Origin: an uncultured Lachnospiraceae bacterium
GTDB lineage: Bacteria; Bacillota; Clostridia; Lachnospirales; Lachnospiraceae
DNA length: 19,674 bases
Reading direction: 5' to 3'
Assembly (NCBI GenBank): GCA_910586025.1
Contig: CAJUIO010000067.1
Span: forward strand, 1 to 19,674
Shown in pieces: positions 8,674 through 15,696 of the stretch (position 1 is the first letter of the stretch; each line of letters starts with the position of its first letter). A program made the position numbers and the translations under genes. The notes below the pieces were generated by a model, which ran no database searches, was not told the DNA's origin, and was given only the letters and a program-made list of their open reading frames with translations.

Positions 8674-10338
8674 TCAACTCTTTCTGATTTTTAACTGTCT
8701 GCTGAGTATTTCCTTGAGATGCTCAAAATCTATGGGCTTTGAGATGTGATCGTTCATCCCGGCCTCCCTTGAGAGACGGATATCCTCCACAAAGGCGTTT
8801 GCGGTCATCGCGACGATAAACACCTCGCCGGCATCCGGCCTGTTCAGTCTGCGGATCCGCCTGGCCGCTTCATAGCCGTTCATCACGGGCATCTGGATAT
8901 CCATAAAAATCACGTCAAAATAATTTTCGTCTGAGGCTTCAAACAGCTCGAGAGCCTCCTGGCCGTTGTCTGCGGTTTCTACATTGACGCCGATCAGGGA
9001 GAGGAGCTCAAGCGCAATCTCCTGATTCAGCTCGTTGTCCTCCACAAGAAGCACATGACAGCCGCCATAATCGCCGTCGATCCCCTTGTCTGAGTCCTCC
9101 TGTCCGGCATTCAGCAGACGGGACATGGTTTCGAGCAGCCTGCTCTTGAACAGCGGGCATGGGACAAAGGCGTTGATTCCCGCACGGGTGGTGCGGTATT
9201 CAATCTGGGACCAGTCCGTTTCCGATACCAGAAGAATCGGAAAGGAAGCGCCCGCAAGCTGACGTATATGGGAGGCCAGCTCCAGAGAGGGGGTATCCTC
9301 AAGCTTCTGTCCAAGAAGCATGGCACAGGGCATCCGGTTTTCATACTGTGCCTCCGTAAGCCAGGTGACGGCCGTAAGGCCGCTGGTCACGACCACGGGC
9401 ACCAGGCCGCATTCTCGAAGAAAGCCGCATATCTTACCGGACCGGTGTTCGAGAGCTTCTGCGATCAGCACCGTGGCCCCGGCGGTAAGATTCGGACTCT
9501 TCCGGTCCCTGCGGGAAACATCGGCAAGGAGAGTGACCCGGAAGCAGCTTCCCTCGCCTTCCTCACTCTCTACCTGAATCTCTCCGCCCATACGGTCGAT
9601 CAGATTTTTGACGATGGACATGCCAAGCCCGGTTCCCTCTATTTTGCTGGTGGCTTCATTATTTACCCGCTCGAAGGGCACAAAGATCCGCTTAAGAAAT
9701 TCACGGCTCATTCCCATACCGTTATCCTCGCAGGAAAAATCCAGCCACACCCTGTCTTTTCCCTCCGCCTGGTTATCCGCGCACAGATGCTGGCTGAAGC
9801 TTACTCGGATCCGGCCGTTCTCTCCGGTATATTTCACGGCATTTCCGATGATATTCACCAGAATCTGCCGAAGGCGCAAGGGATCGCCGACCAGCTCCTC
9901 CTCATAAATCTCACCGATATCCAGAATAAGGGACTGGTTTTTCTGCAAAGCCTGAGGACGGATGATCACGGCGATATCGTGCACCAGATCAGGCAGTGAG
10001 AACTCCTCCTCACTGATGGTCATGCGTCCGCTGTCGATTCTGGACATATCCAGAACATCATTGACAAGGCTCATCAGATGAGTGGAGGCCGTCTGGATTT
10101 TCAGAAGGCAGTCCTGCACCCTTGCTTTTTCATCAATATGGGAAAGACCGATGGAGGTCATTCCCATGATGGCGTTCATGGGGGTGCGGATATCATGAGA
10201 CATATTGGATAAAAAGGTGCTCTTTGCCCGGTTGGCGGACTGTGCGGTGCCAAGAGCTTCCCTGAGATGAATATTTTCCTTTTCCAGTCTGGCATAGCGG
10301 CGACGGTTTCTTCCGGTTTCCCGGGTTTGCTTTCTCAT
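8674..10338 (-). CDS. Soluble hybrid sensor histidine kinase with two receiver domains
   Basis: This 554-residue protein is a hybrid histidine kinase without membrane segments. Domain order is a short basic coiled-coil start (1-40), a dimerisation/phosphoacceptor domain with SHDIRTPMNAI (His48), and an ATPase domain with N-box NIIGN (162-166), DNGMG (205-209), FERV (222-225) and GTGLGM (235-240). A degenerate receiver-like domain follows (about 288-408), then a canonical receiver (about 427-550) with VEDN (432-435), phosphoacceptor Asp480 in FMDIQMP, Thr512 and Lys534 (SKP). No PAS, GAF or Cache sensor domain is visible, so the signal must come through a partner or the coiled coil. The ATG has GAGG 8 nt upstream and a good promoter at 10376-10404. 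It is the first gene of a two-gene operon with the HD-GYP-like protein; its TGA touches that gene's possible TTG start. Confidence 0.93.
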   Translation of the reverse strand: MRKQTRETGRNRRRYARLEKENIHLREALGTAQSANRAKSTFLSNMSHDIRTPMNAIMGMTSIGLSHIDEKARVQDCLLKIQTASTHLMSLVNDVLDMSRIDSGRMTISEEEFSLPDLVHDIAVIIRPQALQKNQSLILDIGEIYEEELVGDPLRLRQILVNIIGNAVKYTGENGRIRVSFSQHLCADNQAEGKDRVWLDFSCEDNGMGMSREFLKRIFVPFERVNNEATSKIEGTGLGMSIVKNLIDRMGGEIQVESEEGEGSCFRVTLLADVSRRDRKSPNLTAGATVLIAEALEHRSGKICGFLRECGLVPVVVTSGLTAVTWLTEAQYENRMPCAMLLGQKLEDTPSLELASHIRQLAGASFPILLVSETDWSQIEYRTTRAGINAFVPCPLFKSRLLETMSRLLNAGQEDSDKGIDGDYGGCHVLLVEDNELNQEIALELLSLIGVNVETADNGQEALELFEASDENYFDVIFMDIQMPVMNGYEAARRIRRLNRPDAGEVFIVAMTANAFVEDIRLSREAGMNDHISKPIDFEHLKEILSRQLKIRKS

Positions 10339-10375
10339 GTTGAAAACCTCGTTAATTTTTTGGATGAATAAGCAT

Positions 10376-10404
10376 ATTATATCATCTCCAAAGGATGATT
10401 ACAA
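10376..10404 (-). promoter_or_regulatory. Promoter of the kinase/HD operon with inverted repeat in the spacer
   Basis: On the minus strand, TTGTAA (10404-10399) and a perfect TATAAT (10381-10376) are separated by exactly 17 bp. This is a good vegetative sigma-A-type promoter about 37 bp before the kinase ATG. The spacer is almost filled by the inverted repeat ATCATC-N7-GATGAT (10381-10399), a plausible operator where a bound protein would block RNA polymerase. Confidence 0.65.
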
Positions 10405-10419
10405 AGGGAAGACAAATTT

Positions 10420-10451
10420 TTGTATACCAATTAAACAGGATCGTTTATAAT
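10420..10451 (+). promoter_or_regulatory. Promoter and candidate operator of the GH32/GH27 operon
   Basis: A perfect TATAAT box (10446-10451) lies about 45 bp before the GH32 ATG. TTGTAT (10420-10425) is the only reasonable -35; its spacing is 20 bp to that box, or 18 bp to the overlapping TTTATA (10444-10449), so the promoter is suboptimal. An inverted repeat TAAAC-N6-GTTTA (10432-10447) lies between the two elements. That is the style of a LacI-family operator, but no LacI-type gene is in the window. Confidence 0.5.
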
Positions 10452-10495
10452 ATCATTAAAATAAAAGAACGGCCGTTGTCAGAGGGAGAAACAAT

Positions 10496-12103
10496 ATGAA
10501 AAAAATACAACTTGAGTGTGACAGAAAATATTTATTGATTCCTATAGCCATAGAACAGCCCCTGAAAGAAATATTTGTCTATGCGGACGGAAAGCAGATC
10601 TATGATTTCAAGATTCCGGTGGCGGATGATGAGGAATTCTATGCGTTTCAGTATTATGCGCCGATACCCATAGGAGAGTATGCGGGAAGTGTGGTTTCGC
10701 TGGAGGGAGAGGTTAGCGGGGCCTTTTTGGAGGCGATTGCCTTTTCGGATGAAGCGCCGGATAAGGCCGACACACATCCGGCACTTCATTTTTCCGCCAA
10801 TACGGGCTGGATCAATGATCCGAACGGTTTCTTCTATTATAATGGAGTCTACCACCTCTATTTTCAGTACAATCCCTTTGATACCAGGTGGGAAAATATG
10901 TGCTGGGGTCATGCGGTGAGCCATGACCTTCTGCACTGGGAGCAGCAGGAGACTGCAATTTATCCGGATGAGGACGGAACCATATTTTCGGGCTGCGCCA
11001 TTGTTAACGAAAGAGGGCTGCTGGAGCTGCCTTCTGATTCGCCGATATTTTTCTATACCAGCGCCGGAAACCAGTCAAAGTGGAGCGAGGGGAAAAGGTT
11101 CATACAGAAGATTGCCTATTCCGCAGACGGGGGAAGAAACGTGACGAAGACGGGGATCACTGCGGTTCCCCATATAGCCGGGGGCAACCGGGATCCCAAG
11201 GTATACTGGCATGAGGAGTCTAAGGGGTATTACATGGTCTTATATCTGAAGGAAAGGGATTTTGCCATCCTGCGCTCCGGGAATTTGAAGGACTGGGAGA
11301 TGACGCAGAGGCTTTCCCTTCCGGATGCGTGGGAATGTCCGGATCTGGTCCGGGTGCCCGTGGAGGAGGGAGGCTTTCGGTGGGTATTCTGGTGTGCGGA
11401 CGGCTTTTACTTTATCGGAGAATTTGACGGCTATACCTTTACCCGGACCGGCGGGAAAATGCAGGCATATGCTTCCGGTATGCCCTATGCGGCCCAGACC
11501 TGTTACGGAGCGGACAGGATTCTCTCCATCCCCTGGCTGAGGTGCAAAAACCGGGGACGGACCTATACGGGAACCATGGGAATCCCGAGGGAATTATCCC
11601 TGACAGAACAGGACGGCGGCTTGAGGCTGCGGCAAAGGCCGGTAAGAGAGCTTCTCGAGCGCCGAAAGGAGATAGAGGAAACGGGAAAGGAAGGCGAAGC
11701 TACTCTGTATCAGGCGCAGGCTGGTCTTCCCCTTGAGCTTACGGTGACATTGGGAAAGAATCTGGGATTTTGCGCCTCTATAGGCGGGACCAGGGTTTCC
11801 TATGATCCCGGGAGCGGAAAGCTGGTTCTTGAGGGCTGTGTCGCATGCGGGGACGAGGAAAACTGGCGGCAGGCGGAAACAACCAGGGTATCTGAAGGCC
11901 TCGCGGTGAAGGAAATAAAACTGGACAGGGATCCGGATGTGCTTTCGATTCTGGCGGATCATGAGATTCTGGAGATCACAGCCGATGAGGGGCTGGTGTG
12001 TGCGGCCTTTGAGATTCCCTTTGACAGGGGGAGCGGGACTTTGAAGGTGGCTGTGGAAGCGGATGGAAGGGAAAGGCTCTTTGAGATCCGGGACAAAGCT
12101 TAA
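10496..12103 (+). CDS. GH32 beta-fructofuranosidase (intracellular levanase/sucrase type)
   Basis: This 535-residue glycoside hydrolase of family 32 should release fructose from sucrose or fructo-oligosaccharides. It has the five-bladed propeller signatures: WINDPNG at 105-111 with nucleophile Asp108, FSGC at 164-167, NRDPK at 231-235 with transition-state stabiliser Asp233, and WECPDL at 279-284 with acid/base Glu280. About 95 residues precede the catalytic domain and look beta-rich (FVYADGKQIYDFKI), like the N-terminal accessory domain of levanase-type GH32 proteins. A C-terminal beta-sandwich fills the last 150 residues. There is no signal peptide (the N-terminus begins MKKIQLECDRKYLL), so it acts in the cytoplasm on imported sugar. 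AGAGGGAG sits 7 nt before the ATG. It leads an operon with the GH27 gene, which suggests joint breakdown of raffinose-type oligosaccharides; I cannot tell invertase from levanase specificity. Confidence 0.92.
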   Translation: MKKIQLECDRKYLLIPIAIEQPLKEIFVYADGKQIYDFKIPVADDEEFYAFQYYAPIPIGEYAGSVVSLEGEVSGAFLEAIAFSDEAPDKADTHPALHFSANTGWINDPNGFFYYNGVYHLYFQYNPFDTRWENMCWGHAVSHDLLHWEQQETAIYPDEDGTIFSGCAIVNERGLLELPSDSPIFFYTSAGNQSKWSEGKRFIQKIAYSADGGRNVTKTGITAVPHIAGGNRDPKVYWHEESKGYYMVLYLKERDFAILRSGNLKDWEMTQRLSLPDAWECPDLVRVPVEEGGFRWVFWCADGFYFIGEFDGYTFTRTGGKMQAYASGMPYAAQTCYGADRILSIPWLRCKNRGRTYTGTMGIPRELSLTEQDGGLRLRQRPVRELLERRKEIEETGKEGEATLYQAQAGLPLELTVTLGKNLGFCASIGGTRVSYDPGSGKLVLEGCVACGDEENWRQAETTRVSEGLAVKEIKLDRDPDVLSILADHEILEITADEGLVCAAFEIPFDRGSGTLKVAVEADGRERLFEIRDKA

Positions 12104-12114
12104 GCTCGAAAAGA

Positions 12115-12126
12115 GTGCTTCGGCAC
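12115..12126 (+). other. Small UUCG tetraloop hairpin between GH32 and GH27 genes
   Basis: GTGC-TTCG-GCAC (12115-12126) would form a 4-bp stem capped by a very stable UUCG tetraloop in the 78-nt gap between the two hydrolase genes. No T run follows, so it is not a terminator. It could act as an mRNA processing or stability element between the cistrons. The stem is short and could be chance. Confidence 0.3.
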
Positions 12127-12181
12127 GGAAGATAACTGATAAATGGCACGGTCAAAATCTGCGGACTAAGGAGGAAGGAAA

Positions 12182-13987
12182 ATGGCAGTAAGAAGGACAT
12201 CGAGAAAGGGGCCGGAGAGGATTACGGACAGGGAGTACAGCTTCGGGGCGTTTTCAAACGGAAAGGCGTTTCCCTTTAAAAGAAATGGAGGGCTGCCCGC
12301 AATGGGCTGGAACAGCTGGAACGCCTTTGGCAGCGGGAATACCCAGTATCTCACCAGGCAGATGGCGGATGCCATGGTGCGGCTTGAGCTCGACAAGGCG
12401 GGTTATACCTATCTGGTGCTGGATGACGGCTGTTACAAGGCGCAGCGTGTGGACGAGCGGCTTTCAAACGAGGAGGTCAAGTTTCCGGATGGATTTAAGG
12501 CGTTGTCGGACTATGTCCATGAAAGAGGGCTGAAATTCGGGATGTATAACGATATCGGCACCAACCTTTGCGCCGGTGCGGCCGTGGGAACCTGCGGCCA
12601 TGAGGACCTGGATGCGGAAAGCTATGTGGAGTGGGGCGTTGATTTCCTGAAGGTGGATAACTGCTATTATCCCTGGGACAATGCCACCTTTTCCGACAAG
12701 ACAAACGCCCGCTACACCTATGCGCCCAATATCAGAAGCGTAAGGATCAGCGGAAACGGCATTGAGATATGCCGGTGCGCAGAGGACGGCCTTTTTGAGG
12801 GACAGGGAGGATATCTGCACCGGAACGGCTACGGGACAAATATCGGCACCTTTGACGGAACCAACACCGGCGTAACGCCCATAGGAGAGCGGAGCGGAGA
12901 ACTGGTCTTTGCGCTTGAGGCTCCTGACGAGGGAAGATATGCGCTTTGCGTGGAATACGCCACAGGACAGGAGGAGGGCGTGGGGGAATGGCTGCAGATC
13001 GCAGTGGGAGAGGGAGAAGAGGAGATTCGGTATTTTGACGGGCTTCTGCCGCCTTCAAAGGATCCTGAGGCCTTTCTGTGGTCCGGGCCCGTGGAAATTT
13101 TCCTGAAAAAGGGCGGAAACCTTCTGCGGCTCATGAATCACAGAAGGCAGGAGAATGTGTTGAATTCCTACGCCGCTCTGGCAGAGAGCCTTGACGGCGC
13201 AAAGCCCGGAAACGATATCGTGCTCTCCATCTGCGAGTGGGGAAAGACGCAGCCCCACAACTGGGGATACAAGGTGGGAAATTCCTGGCGCATCCTCAAT
13301 GACATCACTTTTCAGGTGGGAGCGGACGGCGATCCGGGAAGAGCCCGCTGGGCATCTGACGGCACCGACAGCATCACCTCCCAGTATAACAAAGCGGTGG
13401 TCATGGATGAATTTTCAGGGCCGGACCGGGGATGGAACGATCCCGATATGCTGGTCATAGGCATGGACGGCATTTCCCTGACTATGAGCAGGACGCATAT
13501 GAGTATGTGGTGCATGATGAACGCGCCTCTCATGCTGGGGATGGATCTGCGACGGGTGGAAAAGGGGGACGAGCTGTGGAGGATTATGGCAAACAGGGAG
13601 GTCATCGCCCTGAATCAGGATCCCCTGGGCGTTCAGGCAAAGAGAATTTACTGCTCCCTGGAGGAGGAGAATCCCGATACCGTCTATATCACCAATAACG
13701 ACCGTGTGGATATCCTGGCAAAGCCTCTTTCGGACGGGGATGTGGCGCTCCTGTTTGTCAATGTCAGTGAAAAGAGGCGGGAGCGGGAGACGGCTGCGGA
13801 CGTGAACCGTATCGTGAAGTACATCGGGCATAAGATGACCGACAGGGACGGATTTCTTGGCGCACGGGCATACCGGCTTACGGATCTGTGGACCGGCAGC
13901 CAGAAGGAAGTGAGGTCAGGCGTTTTCTCTGTTCCGGAGCTGGAAGCCTGCGGCTGCGTGGCATACAGGATCAGACCTTTACGGTAG
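12182..13987 (+). CDS. GH27 alpha-galactosidase with inserted beta-rich domain
   Basis: This 601-residue protein is a glycoside hydrolase of clan D, family 27, most likely an alpha-galactosidase. Signatures are MGWNSWNAFG at 41-50, LDDGC at 80-84, the GH27 pattern FGMYNDIG...TCGHEDLDAE near 119-146, nucleophile Asp159 in LKVDNC, CEWGKTQPHNWG near 351-362, SWRILNDI with probable acid/base Asp374, GWNDPDMLVIG at 418-428 and NQDPLGVQ at 478-485. Between the nucleophile strand and the CEWG strand lies an extra segment of about 155 residues (about 170-325) that looks like a carbohydrate-binding beta-sandwich. No signal peptide is present, so it is cytoplasmic. The start is set by GGAGGAAGG 3-4 nt upstream. 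It follows GH32 by 78 nt and precedes the rhodanese gene by 15 nt. Family 27 also contains beta-L-arabinopyranosidases and isomaltodextranases, so substrate is not certain. Confidence 0.9.
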   Translation: MAVRRTSRKGPERITDREYSFGAFSNGKAFPFKRNGGLPAMGWNSWNAFGSGNTQYLTRQMADAMVRLELDKAGYTYLVLDDGCYKAQRVDERLSNEEVKFPDGFKALSDYVHERGLKFGMYNDIGTNLCAGAAVGTCGHEDLDAESYVEWGVDFLKVDNCYYPWDNATFSDKTNARYTYAPNIRSVRISGNGIEICRCAEDGLFEGQGGYLHRNGYGTNIGTFDGTNTGVTPIGERSGELVFALEAPDEGRYALCVEYATGQEEGVGEWLQIAVGEGEEEIRYFDGLLPPSKDPEAFLWSGPVEIFLKKGGNLLRLMNHRRQENVLNSYAALAESLDGAKPGNDIVLSICEWGKTQPHNWGYKVGNSWRILNDITFQVGADGDPGRARWASDGTDSITSQYNKAVVMDEFSGPDRGWNDPDMLVIGMDGISLTMSRTHMSMWCMMNAPLMLGMDLRRVEKGDELWRIMANREVIALNQDPLGVQAKRIYCSLEEENPDTVYITNNDRVDILAKPLSDGDVALLFVNVSEKRRERETAADVNRIVKYIGHKMTDRDGFLGARAYRLTDLWTGSQKEVRSGVFSVPELEACGCVAYRIRPLR

Positions 13988-14002
13988 AAAACGGAGGTTC
14001 CC

Positions 14003-14713
14003 ATGGAGGAATTTATTGACATAGGCGGTTTTATCGAAAGGATGCGGGAGAGACTGTGGGGCGGCATGGAGGACGGGGAGGCCCTTGAGAGGGGGCTGAT
14101 TACCGATTTTGACCTGCTGCACGGGGGAGAAAGCATTCAGCGCCGCCATGCGGCCCGGATCGTACATAATACGCTGCTGTATGCAGGGGAGCCGGACGAG
14201 GAGGACTGGTCGGCGGCCCGGCATCTTGCGGATCTCTATTCCTGCCGGATTTGCGTGAATCATATTGCACAGGTCTACGCAAAGGGAATCATGAAGAAGC
14301 GTGAGGAGAGCGTGTTCGGGGTGAAGGACTATGTGACGCACGGGGAGGCGCGGGAGATAATAATGCGCATAGAGGACAGGAAGCTTCGGAGCGTGCCGGA
14401 GGATAAGGGCTGCTTTGGAAAAACGAGGTTTCTTCCGGAGGAGGAGGCACGACGCATGCTTGGAGAGGACAGAAAGATACTTCTGGTAGATGTCCGGCCT
14501 TCCGGGGACTATGCGCTGGGACACAGACCGGGCAGCATCAACATTCCCCTGAAGGATCTGTCCAAGAATCCCCGCATGATCTGCCCCGATGTGAAGGCGG
14601 CTGTTTTCCTGTACTGTGCGGGAGGATATCAGAGCGTTCTGGCTGCCGGGCTGCTCGCGGATGCCGGGTACGAAAATGTCTGTGTAATTCCCGGGCTCTC
14701 CCAAACTAATTAA
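14003..14713 (+). CDS. Rhodanese-domain protein with helical N-terminal domain
   Basis: This 236-residue cytoplasmic protein has two parts. The C-terminal part (about 145-232) is a rhodanese-like sulfurtransferase domain: ILLVDVRPSGDYALGHRPGSINIPL is split here as VDVRPSGDY at 162-170 and GHRPGSINIPL at 173-183, and the active-site loop is YCAGGYQS at 204-211 with catalytic Cys205. The N-terminal part (about 1-115) is helical, with HNTLLYAGEP and a Cys-containing helix CRICVNHIAQVYAKGIM at 81-97; it may be an S-layer-homology-like fold, though I am unsure. GGAGG lies 5 nt before the ATG, and only 15 nt separate it from GH27, so it is the last gene of the carbohydrate operon. Why a sulfur-transfer protein should be there is unclear. 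No good terminator follows; the flagellin promoter begins 27 nt later. Confidence 0.85.
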   Translation: MEEFIDIGGFIERMRERLWGGMEDGEALERGLITDFDLLHGGESIQRRHAARIVHNTLLYAGEPDEEDWSAARHLADLYSCRICVNHIAQVYAKGIMKKREESVFGVKDYVTHGEAREIIMRIEDRKLRSVPEDKGCFGKTRFLPEEEARRMLGEDRKILLVDVRPSGDYALGHRPGSINIPLKDLSKNPRMICPDVKAAVFLYCAGGYQSVLAAGLLADAGYENVCVIPGLSQTN

Positions 14714-14740
14714 ATTTTGGTAAAATCCTCCTTGATGATA

Positions 14741-14769
14741 TTGCAATTTTTTTGAATCCGTATTATAGT
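14741..14769 (+). promoter_or_regulatory. Sigma-A-type promoter of the flagellin gene
   Basis: TTGCAA (14741-14746) and TATAGT (14764-14769) are separated by exactly 17 bp, with a run of T in the spacer. The expected transcription start is near 14776, giving a leader of about 50 nt. I looked for the flagellar sigma-D pattern (TAAA, about 15 nt, CCGATAT) and did not find it at proper spacing, which is unusual for a late flagellar filament gene. Confidence 0.6.
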
Positions 14770-14792
14770 TGAGATATAAAAAGGAATGAGTA

Positions 14793-14815
14793 TGCACAGA
14801 TGCATGTTTTGTGCA
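14793..14815 (+). promoter_or_regulatory. Leader hairpin next to the flagellin ribosome binding site
   Basis: TGCACA (14793-14798) and TGTGCA (14810-14815) form a perfect 6-bp stem, extended by a G-T and an A-T pair to 8 bp with a 7-nt loop. The ribosome site AGAGAGGAG begins at 14815, at the base of the stem. An AAGGA motif lies upstream at 14781-14785. In Bacillus, CsrA represses flagellin mRNA through paired GGA sites in its leader; this arrangement could serve the same purpose, but that is inference. Confidence 0.4.
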
Positions 14816-14828
14816 GAGAGGAGTGCTT

Positions 14829-15593
14829 ATGAGAATATCGCCTATCAGCAGTACCAATTCAATTTACAGTAAGCTGTCCAGTGGAAAGAGAATTAATACA
14901 GCCGCTGACGATGCGGCAGGCCTCGCGATCAGCAATAAATTAAAGAGAGAAGGCAACGGCATGGATGTTGCCGCTTCCAACATACAGGAAGGGATCGGCG
15001 TTGCCAATATTATGGATGGGGCACTCGGAACCATGCAGGATTCCCTTCAGAGAATCCGGGAGCTCAGCCTTAAGGCATCCAATTCCCTGTACGGGGATGA
15101 CGAGAAGCAGATGATCCAGACAGAGATCGACCAGATCCTTCAGGATATCGAGCATACCGCTTTGGGAACGCAGTACAATGAGAAGCAGCTTCTTGACGGA
15201 AGCATGGCGGATATGTATATTGCGTCCAATCCTTCTGCGGGAGAGGGCATGTCGATCAAGATGGAAAATGCCACATTGAAGGCTCTTGGAATTGACGGCT
15301 ATAACGTCACGGGTAATTTTGATATCAGCCGGATTGACTCCGCTATGGAGAAGATCAATACGGCAAGGAGCAACACAGGGGCGACCACCAATGCGATGGA
15401 GCATGCCTATAATTATAACAGAGGGGCTTCCGAGCAGCTTCTGGCAGCCAGGAGCCGGATTGAGGATCTGGATATGCCAAAGGCAATAACGCGTCAGAAG
15501 CAGGATAAGCTGATGCAGGACTACCGCATGGTAATGCTTCGAAGAAAGATGAATAATGATTCTCTGGTTGTAAAGATGTTTGGCAACATGTAA
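14829..15593 (+). CDS. Short flagellin lacking variable domains
   Basis: This 254-residue protein is a flagellin, the filament subunit exported by the flagellar system. It has the conserved N-terminal block LSSGKRINTAADDAAGLAIS (16-35), an NIQEGIGVANIMDGAL helix, and QRIREL at 74-79, the region recognised by TLR5 in other flagellins. The C-terminal helix starts with SRIEDLDM near 209-216. No D2/D3 hypervariable domain is present. About 15 residues are missing from the start of the N-terminal D0 helix compared with enteric flagellin, and the C-terminus lacks the usual glutamine-rich, LLR-like ending. I chose ATG 14829 because AGAGAGGAG ends 5 nt upstream; an in-frame GTG at 14811 has no ribosome site. 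It has its own promoter and terminator, and no other flagellar gene is in the window. Confidence 0.9.
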   Translation: MRISPISSTNSIYSKLSSGKRINTAADDAAGLAISNKLKREGNGMDVAASNIQEGIGVANIMDGALGTMQDSLQRIRELSLKASNSLYGDDEKQMIQTEIDQILQDIEHTALGTQYNEKQLLDGSMADMYIASNPSAGEGMSIKMENATLKALGIDGYNVTGNFDISRIDSAMEKINTARSNTGATTNAMEHAYNYNRGASEQLLAARSRIEDLDMPKAITRQKQDKLMQDYRMVMLRRKMNNDSLVVKMFGNM

Positions 15594-15618
15594 CATCTGT
15601 AAAGAGCAAGGTTTTTAT

Positions 15619-15655
15619 GAAATCACCTGTTTGATAAAAACAGGTGGTTTCTTTT
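15619..15655 (+). terminator. Rho-independent terminator after flagellin
   Basis: A 14-bp stem, GAAATCACCTGTTT (15619-15632) with AAACAGGTGGTTTC (15638-15651), has one T-G wobble and a 5-nt loop GATAA. It is followed by TTTT. It begins 25 nt after the flagellin stop and insulates that gene from the MATE gene downstream. Confidence 0.93.
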
Positions 15656-15696
15656 AGCCTGCAACAGAAAATTTTCAGAAAGTAAGAGGAACGGAA

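Noticed and set aside
14714..14769. Sigma-D flagellar promoter before the flagellin
   Set aside because: TAAA and GATAT pieces occur (14721-14740) but spacing is about 10 or 20 nt rather than about 15, while the sigma-A-type elements are at exactly 17 bp.
14811..14828. Upstream GTG start adding six residues to the flagellin
   Set aside because: It overlaps the ribosome site itself and has none of its own; ATG 14829 has AGAGAGGAG at 5 nt and the added residues do not restore a normal D0 helix.
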